The translations under genes were made by a program, and so were the position numbers. A stretch of 60,028 nt of DNA from Saccharothrix sp. (GTDB lineage: Bacteria > Actinomycetota > Actinomycetes > Mycobacteriales > Pseudonocardiaceae): NCBI RefSeq assembly GCF_031180885.1, contig NZ_JAPSLK010000051.1, forward strand, positions 1-60,028. Reading direction: 5' to 3'. This document shows, piece by piece, positions 15,953-23,449 of the stretch. Under the pieces are notes generated by a model, which saw only the letters and a list, made by a program, of their open reading frames with translations, did no database searches and was not told where the DNA came from. Numbering within the stretch: position 1 is the stretch's first letter; every line of letters starts with the position of its first letter.

Positions 15953-16846
15953 TCAAGCCGCCACCGGATGGGTGAACAACCGCCGCGCGGCCGCGGCGAT
16001 GCCCAGCACGTCCAAGTCGTGCGCGGCGTCGTGGTCGTCCGCCGTGCCGTACGCCCGCAACTCGGCGTCGCGCCGCACCCCCAACGACCGCAGCCGGTGC
16101 GGAACATCGGACAGCGCCTCCGACGCCAAGTGCGCCGACGTCCCCTCCAAGTACGGCTCCACCAGCAGCACGTCCGCCCGCGAAGCCGCCACCGCAGCCC
16201 GCAACCCAGCCCCGTCGAACGGCCGGATCGTGGTGGCGTACAGCACCGTCACGTCCAGGTCCGCGGTCGCGGCCAACACCGGGTCCAGCATCGGTCCCAC
16301 GGCCACCACGACCCCGCCCGACCCCCGCCGAACCGCGGTGAACCCCTCGACCACCGGGAACGCGTTCTCGTTCTGCCGCAACGACAAGCGCAGGTACCGC
16401 CGGTCGTCCGCGGCCAGCGCCGCGCGCACCATCGGCTCGACCTCGTCGGGGTGGCCGGGCACCTGCACCCGCCACCCGGGCATGCTGTCGAACAGCGCGA
16501 CGTCCCCCGGCGACTGGTGCGTCCGCCCCCACACCGGGTCGTCGTACGACCCGCCGATGCTGACGAACACGCCCCCGACGTCCTGGTGCCCGAAGTCCAG
16601 CTTGATCTGCTCGTACGGCCGCTCCACCAGGAACGGCGCGTAGGAGTGCACGACCGGCCGCATCCCGGTCAGCGCCAGGCCGCTCCCCACGCCCACCATC
16701 AGCTGCTCGCGGATACCGACGTTGACCACCCGCGGCGACGGGCGGAAGGCGTCGCGGGATATCTCCGCGATCACCACGGCCACCCGCGGGTCGTCCGCCA
16801 TGACCTCCTGCACCGTGCTCGCGAACACCTCGCGCATCGTCTTCAC
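15953..16846 (-). CDS. Transketolase-like C-terminal subunit
   Basis: 297 aa with pyrimidine-binding and C-terminal transketolase domains. The TPP-activating Glu is in VVNVGIREQLMVGVGSGLAL; HSYAPFLVERPYEQIKLD is typical. VLYATTIRPFD begins the C-terminal domain. It is the second half of a split transketolase/DXS-like enzyme and overlaps the N-terminal half by 4 bp (ATGA). Its substrate could be a pentose phosphate or a specialised ketol donor; the sequence does not decide. Confidence 0.88.
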   Translation of the reverse strand: MKTMREVFASTVQEVMADDPRVAVVIAEISRDAFRPSPRVVNVGIREQLMVGVGSGLALTGMRPVVHSYAPFLVERPYEQIKLDFGHQDVGGVFVSIGGSYDDPVWGRTHQSPGDVALFDSMPGWRVQVPGHPDEVEPMVRAALAADDRRYLRLSLRQNENAFPVVEGFTAVRRGSGGVVVAVGPMLDPVLAATADLDVTVLYATTIRPFDGAGLRAAVAASRADVLLVEPYLEGTSAHLASEALSDVPHRLRSLGVRRDAELRAYGTADDHDAAHDLDVLGIAAAARRLFTHPVAA

Positions 16847-17529
16847 GACGCCACCACCCGGGCCACCACGACCATCGGACGACCCGGGTGGGCCGCGGTG
16901 AAGGCCTCGTACAAAGATCCCTGATCACGTCCGTCCACTGTGGACGCCTCCCATCCCTCGACGGCGAACCGCGCCGCCACCCCGCCCGGCCACCCGTGCG
17001 TGCCGGATTCGTTGTCCACCACCACGACGGTCAGGTTGTCCAGCCCCAGCCGGCCGGCCAGCGCGATCGCCTCGTGGTTGCTGCCCTCGTCCAGTTCCGC
17101 GTCCCCGACCAGCACGAACACCCGCGACGACCGGCCCTGCAGGCGCAGCCCGACCGCCTGGCCGACCGCGATCGGCAGCCCGTGCCCGAGCGACCCGCTG
17201 CTGATCTCCACGCCCGGCACCAGCACCCGGTCCGGGTGCTGCCCCAGCGGCGAGTCCCACGACGTCCATTCGTCCAAAATGGACGGTTCGATGAACCCCT
17301 TGGCGGCCAACACGGCGTAGTACGCCATCGGCCCGTGCCCCTTCGACAGCAGGAACCGGTCGCGGTCCGGGTCGTCCACCCGGTCCGGCGACACGTCCAA
17401 CACCCGGTCGTAGAGCACCCACAGCACGTGCAGCGTGGACGCGGCGGCCCACTCGTGCTTCTCGTCCCCGGTCATCCGTTCGAACAACGCGGGAATGTCC
17501 GCGAAGCCCGTCTTCTCCCCTACTCGCAT
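16843..17529 (-). CDS. Transketolase-like N-terminal subunit
   Basis: 228 aa TPP-binding half. Present: RFLLSKGHGPMAYYAVLA, ISSGSLGHGLPIAVGQAVG, the TPP motif as GDAELDEGSNHEA and VVVDNESGTHGWPG. The usual early SGHPGG motif is replaced by EWAAASTLHVLW, and the subunit is shorter than typical (about 270 aa), so substrate handling may differ. ATG at 17529 lies 7 nt after a TTGGCT -10 box, implying a leaderless mRNA. It is divergent from soxR and shares its promoter region. Confidence 0.85.
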   Translation of the reverse strand: MRVGEKTGFADIPALFERMTGDEKHEWAAASTLHVLWVLYDRVLDVSPDRVDDPDRDRFLLSKGHGPMAYYAVLAAKGFIEPSILDEWTSWDSPLGQHPDRVLVPGVEISSGSLGHGLPIAVGQAVGLRLQGRSSRVFVLVGDAELDEGSNHEAIALAGRLGLDNLTVVVVDNESGTHGWPGGVAARFAVEGWEASTVDGRDQGSLYEAFTAAHPGRPMVVVARVVAS

Positions 17530-17536
17530 GGCAACC

Positions 17537-17577
17537 AGCCAACAACTTCGACTTAGGTCGAGGTCAAGCACTAGGCT
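17537..17577. promoter_or_regulatory. SoxR-like box in divergent promoter
   Basis: Minus strand: TTGACC (17567-17562), 19-bp spacer, TTGGCT (17542-17537), the long spacer typical of MerR-family activation. An imperfect 18-bp dyad CTTCGACTTAGGTCGAGG (17546-17563) fills the spacer; 7 of 9 positions match between halves, as in SoxR sites. Plus strand: TAGGCT (17572-17577) lies 7 nt before the soxR GTG. Confidence 0.65.
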
Positions 17578-17584
17578 GGGCCGC

Positions 17585-18046
17585 GTGAGCAAGTTGCCGG
17601 AGATGTTGACCATCGGCCAGGTGGCCGAGCGCAGCGGAGTGCCGCACACCGCGCTGCGGTTCTACGAGGAGCGCGGCCTGATCCACTCCGAGCGCACGGC
17701 GGGCAACCAGCGCCGCTACGCGCGTTCGGTGCTGCGCCGGCTGGCGTTCATCCGCACCGCCCAACGGGTCGGCCTGAGCCTGGAGGACGTGCACGACGCG
17801 CTGGCCACGCTGCCGGACAACCGGACGCCCACCAAGTCCGACTGGAGCAGGCTGTCGACGAACTGGCAGGCCGAGCTGGACGCCCGGATCGACGCGCTGA
17901 TCCGGCTGCGCGACCGGCTGACCTCGTGCATCGGCTGCGGGTGCCTGTCGCTGCGCAGTTGCACCCTGCACAACTTCGACGACGAGCAGGCGTCCGACGG
18001 CCCCGGCGCGCCCAAGCTCAAGCCCGCCAGCGAGGGCGGCACGTGA
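17585..18046 (+). CDS. soxR: SoxR-type MerR-family redox regulator
   Basis: 153 aa. MerR HTH: MLTIGQVAERSGVPHTALRFYEERGLI, followed by the dimerisation helix. The [2Fe-2S] cysteine motif CIGCGCLSLRSC (C-x2-C-x-C-x5-C) is intact near residues 119-130, which defines SoxR. In actinomycetes SoxR responds to redox-active compounds. GTG at 17585 agrees with the adjacent -10 box. Its likely targets are itself and the divergent transketolase pair. Confidence 0.92.
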   Translation: MSKLPEMLTIGQVAERSGVPHTALRFYEERGLIHSERTAGNQRRYARSVLRRLAFIRTAQRVGLSLEDVHDALATLPDNRTPTKSDWSRLSTNWQAELDARIDALIRLRDRLTSCIGCGCLSLRSCTLHNFDDEQASDGPGAPKLKPASEGGT

Positions 18047-18089
18047 AACCGCTGGCCCGATCGGGCACGGGCGTGCTGCACTGTGGTCG

Positions 18090-18620
18090 ATGGAAGAGAA
18101 AGACGTGGTCCGCTTGTCGAAGCGGATGTCCAAACACCTCCGCCACCAGCCCGAACGGCTCGGGCTGACGCTGGACGCGGCCGGCTGGGTCGACCTGGAC
18201 GAGTTCGTCCGCAAGCTGGGGACCACCCACGAGGCGGTGCGCGAGGTGGTGGCGCGCAACGACAAGCAGCGGTTCACCATCGCGGACGGGCGCATCCGGG
18301 CCAACCAGGGGCACACCGTGGCCGTGGACCTGGACCTGCCCCCGGCCGAGCCGCCCGCCGTGCTCTACCACGGGACGGTGGCCCGGTACCTGCCCGACAT
18401 CCGGCGGGACGGGCTGCTGCCCATGTCCCGGCACGACGTGCACCTGTCCGCGACCGTCGACACGGCGGTGCGGGTGGGTGCGCGGCGCGGGAAGCCGGTG
18501 GTGCTGGAGGTGGACGCGGCGGCCATGCACGCGGCCGGGCACGAGTTCCGGGTCAGCGCGAACGGGGTGTGGCTGACGGCTACCGTTCCGCCGGGCTACC
18601 TGCGAGAACGCGTCGGCTGA
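18090..18620 (+). CDS. kptA: RNA 2'-phosphotransferase (Tpt1/KptA family)
   Basis: 176 aa. Members remove a 2'-phosphate from RNA using NAD+, giving ADP-ribose 1'',2''-cyclic phosphate. Seen: LSKRMSKHLRHQPERLGL (core basic motif), GWVDLDEFVRKL, RFTIADGRIRANQGHT, LYHGTVARYLPDI and LLPMSRHDVHLSA, matching the family Arg-His-Arg-Arg set. The start ATG is 43 nt after soxR. Its bacterial role is unsettled, as no tRNA-splicing ligase generating 2'-phosphates is evident here. It overlaps the TetR gene tail-to-tail by 41 bp. Confidence 0.93.
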   Translation: MEEKDVVRLSKRMSKHLRHQPERLGLTLDAAGWVDLDEFVRKLGTTHEAVREVVARNDKQRFTIADGRIRANQGHTVAVDLDLPPAEPPAVLYHGTVARYLPDIRRDGLLPMSRHDVHLSATVDTAVRVGARRGKPVVLEVDAAAMHAAGHEFRVSANGVWLTATVPPGYLRERVG

Positions 18621-19191
18621 GGTACTCGAGGTTGGCCGCGACCTGCTCGGGCGTGAGGCCGCGGACCTGCCGCTGGTACCGGTAGACCTCGGGGGCGAGC
18701 GGGGCCATCAGGGTGTCCGCCAGTTCCTTGGGGGCTTGCGCCTGCTCCAGCAGGACCTCGACGTGCCGCCGCCAGAACGCGTAGACGCCGGTCCGGTAGC
18801 GGGCCTGGCCGGTCTCGGCGCCGAGCACGAGGTGCAGGTGCCGTTCGAGCAGCCCGACCAGCGCCCGGTAGAACGCCGCCAACCGCTCGTGCGGCGGCGC
18901 GCCCATGCCCAACGGCGGCGGACCGCTCAGGATGCCGGCCTGGATCTCGGACTCGTGCTCGTCCAGCAGGGCCTGGGCGATGGAGGTGGTGTCCGGGTAG
19001 CGCCGGTAGAGCGTGGCCCGCCCGACCCCGGCGGCCCGCGCGATCTCCTCCATGGTCACCCCGTCCGCGCCGCCCGCTTCGGCGAACACCTTCTCGGCGG
19101 CGGCGAGCACCCGCGCCCGGTTGCGCGCGGCGTCCGCGCGCTCGCGGGGGCGTTCAACGCTCACGCGGGGAGGGGCGACCTCGCTGGACAT
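18580..19191 (-). CDS. TetR/AcrR-family transcriptional regulator
   Basis: 203 aa. HTH: NRARVLAAAEKVFAEAGGADGVTMEEIARAAGVGRATLYRRYPDT in outline, with the recognition helix GRATLYRRYP. The C-terminal domain is of the TetR_C_ type with QAGILSGPPPLG and ARYRTGVYAFWRRHVEVLL. ATG at 19191 lies 6 nt after TATGGT (19203-19198), so probably leaderless. No adjacent target gene is on its 5' side for 0.8 kb; it may act in trans. Confidence 0.88.
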   Translation of the reverse strand: MSSEVAPPRVSVERPRERADAARNRARVLAAAEKVFAEAGGADGVTMEEIARAAGVGRATLYRRYPDTTSIAQALLDEHESEIQAGILSGPPPLGMGAPPHERLAAFYRALVGLLERHLHLVLGAETGQARYRTGVYAFWRRHVEVLLEQAQAPKELADTLMAPLAPEVYRYQRQVRGLTPEQVAANLEYLSRRVLAGSPAER

Positions 19192-19292
19192 GGGAACACC
19201 ATAACCCGGACCACTAAATGGGCGATATGTCCACTTTTGCGCTCTGAACAGCCTTGACGGGGGTCTTGTAGCGCTGGTGGGCGCTGGTAGGC

Positions 19293-19323
19293 GCGGCCTC
19301 CGGCCCCCGCTTCAATCATCCCA
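19293..19323 (-). repeat. Degenerate copy of the 45-bp interspersed repeat
   Basis: Matches the left part of the copy at 19995 (GCGGCCTCCGGCCCCCG then TTCAATCATCCCAC) and then diverges. The upstream GGCGCTGGT also resembles the flank of the other copy, so the two form a direct repeat 702 bp apart around the low-complexity tract. Confidence 0.6.
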
Positions 19324-19994
19324 CAACCCCCCGACACTTCCAGCCCCACCGCTCCCGCAACCCACTCCCCACCAGCCCTGACACACCCGCCCCCGCCCGA
19401 CGCCAGCCACGCAGCGGCACACGAGCCAGCCAGCGGCAGCGGCGACGGCTGAGCGGCACCCACACCATCCCAGCGCCACCCGCGCCAACCTGATGGCACC
19501 CGCGCCACCCCAGCGGCACCCGCGCCGTCCCGGCGGCATCCATGCCAATCCGGCGGCAGCCGCCAAGCGACGCCAACCCGGCGGCGGCAGGGCGGCTAAG
19601 CGACGCCAACCCGGTTGCAGGGCGGCGGCGGATCGGCGCGCCCGCGGCTTGCGTGGCGGCGGCAACGGCGGCTCGGCAAGGCAGCGGTGGCAGAAGCGCC
19701 GGCGGCTGAACGGCAGCGGCAGTGTGTGGCAACGGCAGCGGCGGCGGCTGAGCGGCAGTGTGGCGACGGCGGCCAGAGCGGCGACAGTGCGGCAGCGGCA
19801 GAGACTGAGCGGCGGCGGCAGTGCGGCGGCGGCTGAGCGGCGGCGGCGCAGGGCGGCGGCGGGTCAGCGCGGCAATGGCTGGGCGGCGGTGGCTGAGGTT
19901 TAGGGGTGGTGCGGTGGCGGGGGGTGGGGCAGGGGGGCGTGGTTTGTGGGTGAGAGGTAGGGCGGCGGGCGGTTGGTGGGTGCTGGGTGCTGGT

Positions 19995-20040
19995 GTGGCC
20001 TCCGGCCCCCGGTTCCATTGTCTCACCGGGGACCGACAGG
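19995..20040 (-). repeat. 45-bp interspersed repeat, copy A
   Basis: Nearly identical to copies at 56367 and (inverted) 30132. It lies 23 nt after the stop of the 51-aa membrane gene and is transcribed from it as a 3' untranslated segment. Read on the minus strand it folds as CCCCGG-loop-CCGGGG with a conserved loop ending ATGGAA. Confidence 0.85.
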
Positions 20041-20063
20041 CTCAGGCTACGGCCGCCCGAAGA

Positions 20064-20219
20064 TCACACCAGCCAGGCGATCGCGCCGCCCACCGCCAGC
20101 ACCGCCAGCACGCCCAGCACCACGGCGAACCCCTTCGCCGTCTTCCACGTGCTGTACACCCCGCCGATCAGGAAACCCGCCAGCGCGAGCAGCCCGATGC
20201 CCACGTACTCCTTCGGCAT
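20064..20219 (-). CDS. 51-aa two-helix membrane protein downstream of hisB
   Basis: MPKEYVGIGLLALAGFLIGG opens the frame; hydrophobic segments cover residues 7-21 and 32-50, separated by VYSTWKTAKG. It ends in AIAWLV. No named family, but composition and position look like a real small protein translated with hisB (66-bp gap). The start ATG lacks a strong ribosome site. Function unknown. Confidence 0.7.
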   Translation of the reverse strand: MPKEYVGIGLLALAGFLIGGVYSTWKTAKGFAVVLGVLAVLAVGGAIAWLV

Positions 20220-20285
20220 CAGAGAACGCCCCGCATCAGAGAACTCCCGACATCAGAGAAAGCCCCACATCAGTGAAAGCCCGGC

Positions 20286-20885
20286 TCAGAGAACGCCCTT
20301 GGTGGACGGCACCCCGCCCACCCGCGGATCCGGCTCCACCGCCGCCCGCAGAGCCCGCGCGATCGCCTTGAACTGGGCCTCGGCGATGTGGTGCGGGTCG
20401 CGGCCGTACTCGACCCGCACGTGCAACGCGATGCCGGCGTGGAAAGCCAAAGAGTCGAACACGTGGCGGTTCAACACGAAGGGGTAGTTGCCACCGATCG
20501 TGAACGTGTTGAACTCCGCGGGCTCACCCACGTGCACGCAGTACGGCCGTCCGGACACGTCCACCGCCGCGTGCGCCAACGTCTCGTCCATCGGGATCCA
20601 CGCGTCGCCGAACCGCCGGATGCCCGCCTTGTCCCCCAACGCCTCGCGCAGCGCCTGCCCCAGCACGATCGCCACGTCCTCGACCGTGTGGTGAGCGTCG
20701 ATGTCCACGTCACCCGTGGCCCGCACCACCAGATCCAGCGACCCGTGCACGCCCAGCGCCGTCAACATGTGGTCGTAGAAGGGAACACCCGTGTTGATCT
20801 CGACCTGGCCGGTGCCGTCGAGGTCGACCTCGACGTACACCGACGACTCCTTGGTGGTCCGCTCCACCTTGCCGACCCGGCTCAC
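20286..20885 (-). CDS. hisB: Imidazoleglycerol-phosphate dehydratase
   Basis: 199 aa monofunctional HisB (no phosphatase domain). Metal-binding motifs: GVPFYDHML, DIDAHHTVEDVAIVLG, the mirrored HVFDSLAFHAGIALHV and DPHHIAEAQFKAIARAL; RFGDAWIPMDETLA is typical. GTG at 20885 follows AAGGAGG and overlaps the hisC stop by 4 bp (GTGA). Confidence 0.98.
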   Translation of the reverse strand: MSRVGKVERTTKESSVYVEVDLDGTGQVEINTGVPFYDHMLTALGVHGSLDLVVRATGDVDIDAHHTVEDVAIVLGQALREALGDKAGIRRFGDAWIPMDETLAHAAVDVSGRPYCVHVGEPAEFNTFTIGGNYPFVLNRHVFDSLAFHAGIALHVRVEYGRDPHHIAEAQFKAIARALRAAVEPDPRVGGVPSTKGVL

Positions 20886-21985
20886 CGGCCAACCTCCTTG
20901 CTCGCCGCGAGGAACGCGTCGTTCTCCTCCGGAGTCCCGACCGTCACCCGCAGATGACCCGCGATACCGACGTCCCTGATCAGCACACCGCGCTCCAGGT
21001 ATGCCCGCCACTTGGCGTGCGCGTCCTCGAACCACCCGAACAGCACGAAGTTCGCGTCGCTGGGCACGACCTCGAAACCCAGGCCCGCCAACGCCTCCAC
21101 CACCCGGTCGCGTTCGGCGGCCAGCTTGGCCACCGAGCCCAGGGTCTCCGCGGCGTGCCGCAGCGACGCCCGCGCGGCCGCCTGGGTCAGGGCCGACAGG
21201 TGGTACGGCAGGCGCACCAGTTGCAAAGCATCGACCACGGCCGGTGCGGCGGCCAGGTAGCCGAGCCTGCCGCCCGCGAACGCGAAAGCCTTGCTCATGG
21301 TTCGGCTGACGATGAGCTTGCCCGGGTAGTCCGCCAGCAGGCGCACGGCGGACGGGCGCGACGAGAACTCCGCGTACGCCTCGTCCACCACGACCATCCC
21401 GGGCGCGGCCTCGACCAGGCCGCGCAGGTCCTCGGTGGGCACGCTCTGGCCGGTCGGGTTGTTCGGGCTGGTCACGAACACCACGTCGGGCCGGCGGTCG
21501 GCGACGATCTCCGCCGCCTTGTCGGTGTCCAGCGAGAAGTCCGCGCGCCGGGGCGTCGGCGCCCACTCGGTGCGGGTGCCGGCGGCGATGATCGGGTGCA
21601 TCGAGTACGACGGCTCGAAGCCCAGCGCCGTCCGACCCGGGCCGCCGAACGCCTGGAGGATCTGTTGCAGGATCTCGTTGGAACCGTTGGCGGCCCACAG
21701 GTTCGCGCCGGTCAGCGGCACGCCCGTGGACTCGGTCAGGTACGCCGCCAGGTCCTCGCGCAGCGCCACGGCGTCGCGGTCGGGGTAGCGGTGCAGGTCG
21801 GCCGCCACCTCCGCGACCTCGGCGACGACGTCGGCGACCAGCTCGTCCGACGGCGGGTACGGGTTTTCGTTGGTGTTGAGCCGAACGGGGACGTCCAACT
21901 GCGGCGCGCCGTAGGGCGTGCGGCCGCGCAGGTCCTCGCGCAGGGGCAGGTCGGCCAGTTCCACCCGGTCTCCGACGGGCCTCAT
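20882..21985 (-). CDS. hisC: Histidinol-phosphate aminotransferase
   Basis: 367 aa class I/II PLP aminotransferase. RLNTNENPYPPS near the N-terminus is the HisC hallmark; VFVTSPNNPTGQSV, VVDEAYAEFS and the PLP lysine in SRTMSKAFAFAGGRLGY are present. It overlaps hisD by 4 bp and hisB by 4 bp. Confidence 0.97.
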   Translation of the reverse strand: MRPVGDRVELADLPLREDLRGRTPYGAPQLDVPVRLNTNENPYPPSDELVADVVAEVAEVAADLHRYPDRDAVALREDLAAYLTESTGVPLTGANLWAANGSNEILQQILQAFGGPGRTALGFEPSYSMHPIIAAGTRTEWAPTPRRADFSLDTDKAAEIVADRRPDVVFVTSPNNPTGQSVPTEDLRGLVEAAPGMVVVDEAYAEFSSRPSAVRLLADYPGKLIVSRTMSKAFAFAGGRLGYLAAAPAVVDALQLVRLPYHLSALTQAAARASLRHAAETLGSVAKLAAERDRVVEALAGLGFEVVPSDANFVLFGWFEDAHAKWRAYLERGVLIRDVGIAGHLRVTVGTPEENDAFLAASKEVGR

Positions 21986-23298
21986 CCGCGGAACCTCGCC
22001 GTCACGGCCTGGCCGTGCGCGGGCAGGTCCTCGGCGTTGGCCAGCGCGACGACCTTGTCCGCGACCTCGCGCAGCGCGTCCTCGCTGTAGTCCACGACGT
22101 GGATGCCGCGCAGGAACGTCTGCACCGACAGGCCCGACGAGTGCCGCGCGCAGCCCCCGGTGGGCAGCACGTGGTTGGAACCCGCGCAGTAGTCGCCCAG
22201 CGACACCGGGGAGTGCGCGCCCACGAAGACGGCGCCGGCCGCGCGGACCCGGGCGGCGACCTCGCGCGCCCGGTCGGTCTGGATCTCCAGGTGCTCGGCG
22301 GCGTAGGCGTTCACCACGGTCAACCCATCGTCCACAGTGGACACCAGAACCGTGCCGGACTGCTTGCCGCGCAACGCGGTCCGGATGCGCTCGGCGTGCT
22401 TGGTCGCGCCGACCTGGCGCTCCAGCTCGGCGTCCACGGCGTCGGCCAGCGCCTCCGACGTGGTCACCAGGACGCTCGCCGCGAGCGTGTCGTGCTCGGC
22501 CTGGCTGATCAGGTCGGCGGCCACGTGCACCGGGTCGGCCGTCTCGTCGGCCAGGATCGCGATCTCAGTGGGACCGGCTTCGGAGTCGATGCCGATCAGG
22601 CCGCGCAGCAGGCGCTTCGCGGCGGTGAGGTAGATGTTGCCCGGACCGGTCACCAGGTCGACCGGCGCGAGGTCGCCACCGTCGGTGTCCACGCCGCCGT
22701 ACGCCAGCAGCGCCACCGCCTGCGCGCCGCCGACCGCCCACACCTCGGTGACGCCCAGCAGGGCGGCGGCGGCCAGGATCGTCGGGTGCGGCAGGCCGCC
22801 GAACTCCGCCTGCGGCGGCGAGCACACCACCAGCGACTCGACGCCCGCGGTCTGCGCCGGGACGACGTTCATGACCACACTGGACGGGTAGACCGCCAGA
22901 CCGCCGGGCACGTACAGGCCGACGCGGGCGACCGGCACCCAGCGCTCGGTCACCGTCCCGCCGGGCACCACCTGGGTCGTGGTGTCGGTGCGCCGCTGGT
23001 CGGCGTGCACCTTGCGGGCGCGCGCGGCGGACTCCTCCAGCGCCTCGCGCACCGCCGGGTCCAGTTCGGCCAGCGCGCGGTCCAGTTCGGCCGCCGGCAC
23101 CCGCACGAACTCCGGCCGAACCTTGTCGAACCGCTCGGTGACCTCCAGCACGGCCTCGACGCCGCGTTCCCGCACCGAGTCCACGATGGGCCGCACATGG
23201 TGCAGAACCGCGTCCACGTCCACCTCGGCGCGCGGCAGCGCGGCGCGCAGTTCGGCAGGCGACGGGACCCGACCACGCAGGTCTATGCGGTTCAGCAT
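21982..23298 (-). CDS. hisD: Histidinol dehydrogenase
   Basis: 438 aa zinc enzyme that oxidises histidinol to histidine in two NAD-linked steps. Seen: VGLYVPGGLAVYPSSVVMNV, VWAVGGAQAVALLAYG, the EAGPTEIAILAD segment with catalytic Glu, SQAEHDTLAASVLVT (metal His), GDYCAGSNHVLPTGG and the late AEDLPAHGQAV. ATG at 23298 (MLNRIDLRG) is preferred: AGGAG and a -10 box lie just upstream; the in-frame GTG at 23331 would sit in the promoter. Confidence 0.98.
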   Translation of the reverse strand: MLNRIDLRGRVPSPAELRAALPRAEVDVDAVLHHVRPIVDSVRERGVEAVLEVTERFDKVRPEFVRVPAAELDRALAELDPAVREALEESAARARKVHADQRRTDTTTQVVPGGTVTERWVPVARVGLYVPGGLAVYPSSVVMNVVPAQTAGVESLVVCSPPQAEFGGLPHPTILAAAALLGVTEVWAVGGAQAVALLAYGGVDTDGGDLAPVDLVTGPGNIYLTAAKRLLRGLIGIDSEAGPTEIAILADETADPVHVAADLISQAEHDTLAASVLVTTSEALADAVDAELERQVGATKHAERIRTALRGKQSGTVLVSTVDDGLTVVNAYAAEHLEIQTDRAREVAARVRAAGAVFVGAHSPVSLGDYCAGSNHVLPTGGCARHSSGLSVQTFLRGIHVVDYSEDALREVADKVVALANAEDLPAHGQAVTARFRG

Positions 23299-23304
23299 GC
23301 TCCT

Positions 23305-23331
23305 AGGGTAAGCGGTCGCCAATTCCGTCAA
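23305..23331 (-). promoter_or_regulatory. Putative hisDCB promoter
   Basis: TTGACG (23331-23326) and TACCCT (23310-23305) on the minus strand, spacer only 15 bp. The hisD ATG follows the -10 by 6 nt. The short spacer makes this less certain than the other promoters. Confidence 0.4.
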
Positions 23332-23449
23332 CTGTCAGCCCGCCCCTGGAGTGGGGAACCGACAAACGGCGGCTATGCCGATCTGTGACACCCACGCCAC
23401 GCTGCGTAGGCACCACTCCGTCGCAAACCCTGCTGATGATGGAGGAGCA

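Larger units (their letters stand above)
19192..20063. other. Low-complexity intergenic region
   Basis: About 870 bp without a supportable gene. From about 19340 to 19960 it consists of imperfect short repeats rich in CGGCGGCAG, including a 33-bp near-duplication at 19565 and 19598 (AAGCGACGCCAACCCGG). It is bounded by two copies of the 45-bp repeat described separately. Open frames run through on both strands because of composition, but their products are Ala/Pro/Arg-rich and resemble no family. Confidence 0.7.

Noticed and set aside
19316..20026. Possible Ala/Pro-rich proteins in the low-complexity tract
   Set aside because: All frames are open because of composition; no ribosome site, no domain, repeats not in a consistent frame.
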